NCBI GenBank assembly: GCA_943348955.1
Contig: CALQZE010000015.1
Coordinates: forward strand, 1 to 7,056
Reading direction: 5' to 3'
DNA: 7,056 bases
Source: Candidatus Uhrbacteria bacterium RIFOXYB12_FULL_58_10
Lineage (GTDB): Bacteria > Patescibacteriota > Patescibacteriia > UBA9934 > GWF2-40-263
In this document: positions 6,122 to 7,056 of the stretch, in pieces
Numbering within the stretch: the first letter of the stretch is position 1
Layout: each line of letters starts with the position of its first letter
The notes under the pieces: model-generated
What the model saw: only the letters and a program-made list of their open reading frames with translations
What the model was told of the DNA's origin: nothing
Databases searched by the model: none
Position numbers and translations under genes: made by a program

Positions 6122-7056
6122 ATGTCCTCTCTCGATACAGAAACCAAACACACCTTTAAACACGATTCCGTTCATCGTCCGCATTCGATTTTTGGACGGG
6201 CAGTGAATCTCTCCTTGCATCCCGGACGCATGATCTTGTTTCCATTACGAACATGGTTTCTTCAACGATACAAAGGAAAGTATAAATATGAACGTATCAT
6301 GTTTGCGTTCGATTTAATTTTAGTTGGCGCCATCCTTGCCCTCGCGTCGATGGCTGCATTCTTTTTTCTTTTTCCGTATAAAAATTTCGAAAATAAAATT
6401 TCTTTCACCGCAACAGTGGCTCCACGAGAGATCATTACGGGTGCACCATCAACACTTGTTATTCAATATCACAATGGAACAAAAGAAATCCTTCGAAACG
6501 CAAAATTAAACATGACGTTTCCGGATCACTTTTTATTGCAAGATGTAAGCGTTAACAATTCAAACGTTGCCGAAAACGATATTCATCTAGGAGACATTGC
6601 GATCGATGCAACAGGAGATATTCATGTCAAAGGTGTCATGTTCGGAGATGTTGGTGGAAAACAAACATTTAAAAGCACAATGACATTTAAACACGGAACA
6701 AAAGGCGATATTGTAGGAAAAAAGATTTCTACACATGTATTTTCTCCTGCACATTCAACCCTGCAATTATCTCTTCAACTCCCCGATCGTGTTATTGCGT
6801 CCCAACCGATTGATGGAACCATCACTTATAAAAATACCGGCAACATCGACTTCCCAGAAATTCGCATTGAACCGGAATGGCCGAAAGGTTTTTCTCTTTC
6901 AGAAACGTCGACACCTTTCCTGAATAAAGCATTTACCTTACCAAAAATCAAAGCCGGATCGAACGGAATTCTCTCATTCAGCGGATATCTCGGTGATGTT
7001 CCCAATTCTGTCGACTTTGTCTTTCATCCCTCATTTGCCTTTGGCAATGATCGCTA
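6122..7056 (+). CDS. Membrane-anchored protein with extracytoplasmic beta-rich domains, partial (3' end off the right edge)
   Basis: An open frame of 311 codons starts at ATG 6122, 8 bases after the hydrolase stop, and continues past the window end. The first 57 residues are polar and basic (many His, Lys, Arg), so the N-terminus should remain in the cytoplasm. One strong transmembrane helix follows at about 61-84 (FAFDLILVGAILALASMAAFFFLF). The rest appears extracytoplasmic and beta-rich, with repeated patterns such as ATVAPREIITGAPSTLVIQY (97-116) and LQLPDRVIASQPIDGTITYK (218-237). Both have the 'P-x-x-hydrophobic-G/Q-P-hydrophobic-x-Y-x-N-x-G' feel of Ig-like or CARDB/DUF11-type adhesive sandwich domains (N238-TG in the second). 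No enzyme motif is seen. It may be a type II anchored cell-surface or envelope-assembly protein working with the hydrolase and methyltransferase before it. No known family is recognised; no Shine-Dalgarno is evident. Confidence 0.78.
   Translation, partial: MSSLDTETKHTFKHDSVHRPHSIFGRAVNLSLHPGRMILFPLRTWFLQRYKGKYKYERIMFAFDLILVGAILALASMAAFFFLFPYKNFENKISFTATVAPREIITGAPSTLVIQYHNGTKEILRNAKLNMTFPDHFLLQDVSVNNSNVAENDIHLGDIAIDATGDIHVKGVMFGDVGGKQTFKSTMTFKHGTKGDIVGKKISTHVFSPAHSTLQLSLQLPDRVIASQPIDGTITYKNTGNIDFPEIRIEPEWPKGFSLSETSTPFLNKAFTLPKIKAGSNGILSFSGYLGDVPNSVDFVFHPSFAFGNDR

Noticed and set aside
1..7056. Alternative genetic code (UGA as glycine, as in some CPR lineages)
   Set aside because: All complete genes read without internal UGA and end in TAA, so there is no need for recoding.

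Overview
The window looks like a chromosomal piece of a Patescibacteria/CPR-type bacterium. The evidence is indirect: a surface protein with the aromatic 'YYYG-DG-RY-FPN-KTY-WY' repeat style common in those genomes, a DUF5667-type membrane protein beside an ECF sigma factor, mostly weak or absent Shine-Dalgarno sequences, and moderate-to-low GC. All five visible stop codons are TAA and no gene needs UGA recoding, so the standard bacterial code fits. There is no marker gene (rRNA, ribosomal protein) to settle the taxonomy.

Two blocks point away from each other. The left block, read on the minus strand from 2708 down to 1, holds an ECF-type sigma factor, an overlapping single-pass membrane protein of the DUF5667 kind (probable anti-sigma or sigma-coupled sensor), and a secreted Ala/Ser/Thr-rich S-layer-like protein that runs off the left edge. 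The 163-base gap before the surface gene is dense in structure: a hairpin right after the anti-sigma stop, four ATTGAC/GTCAAT boxes (two forming a 9-bp palindrome), and a bulged hairpin in the presumed 5' leader. The simplest reading is a cell-envelope stress or surface-remodelling switch in which the sigma pair may control the surface gene, though this is not shown.

The two blocks share a 168-base divergent promoter region. It has a good sigma-70-like promoter facing each way: TTGATT-17-TATCAT toward the sigma gene and TTGACA-16-TACAAT with an extended -10 TG toward the right.

The right block (plus strand, 2877 to the right edge) is a tight operon: a small helix-turn-helix protein, a class I SAM-dependent methyltransferase, a secreted GHL-type putative glycoside hydrolase fused to VCBS/FG-GAP-like calcium-loop repeats, and a membrane-anchored protein with an extracytoplasmic beta-rich region, cut by the right edge. 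Gaps between its genes are 4 to 8 bases. Together these suggest synthesis, modification or trimming of a surface polysaccharide or glycoprotein. No RNA gene, mobile element, CRISPR array or tRNA was seen, and no gene-free stretch exceeds 300 bases.
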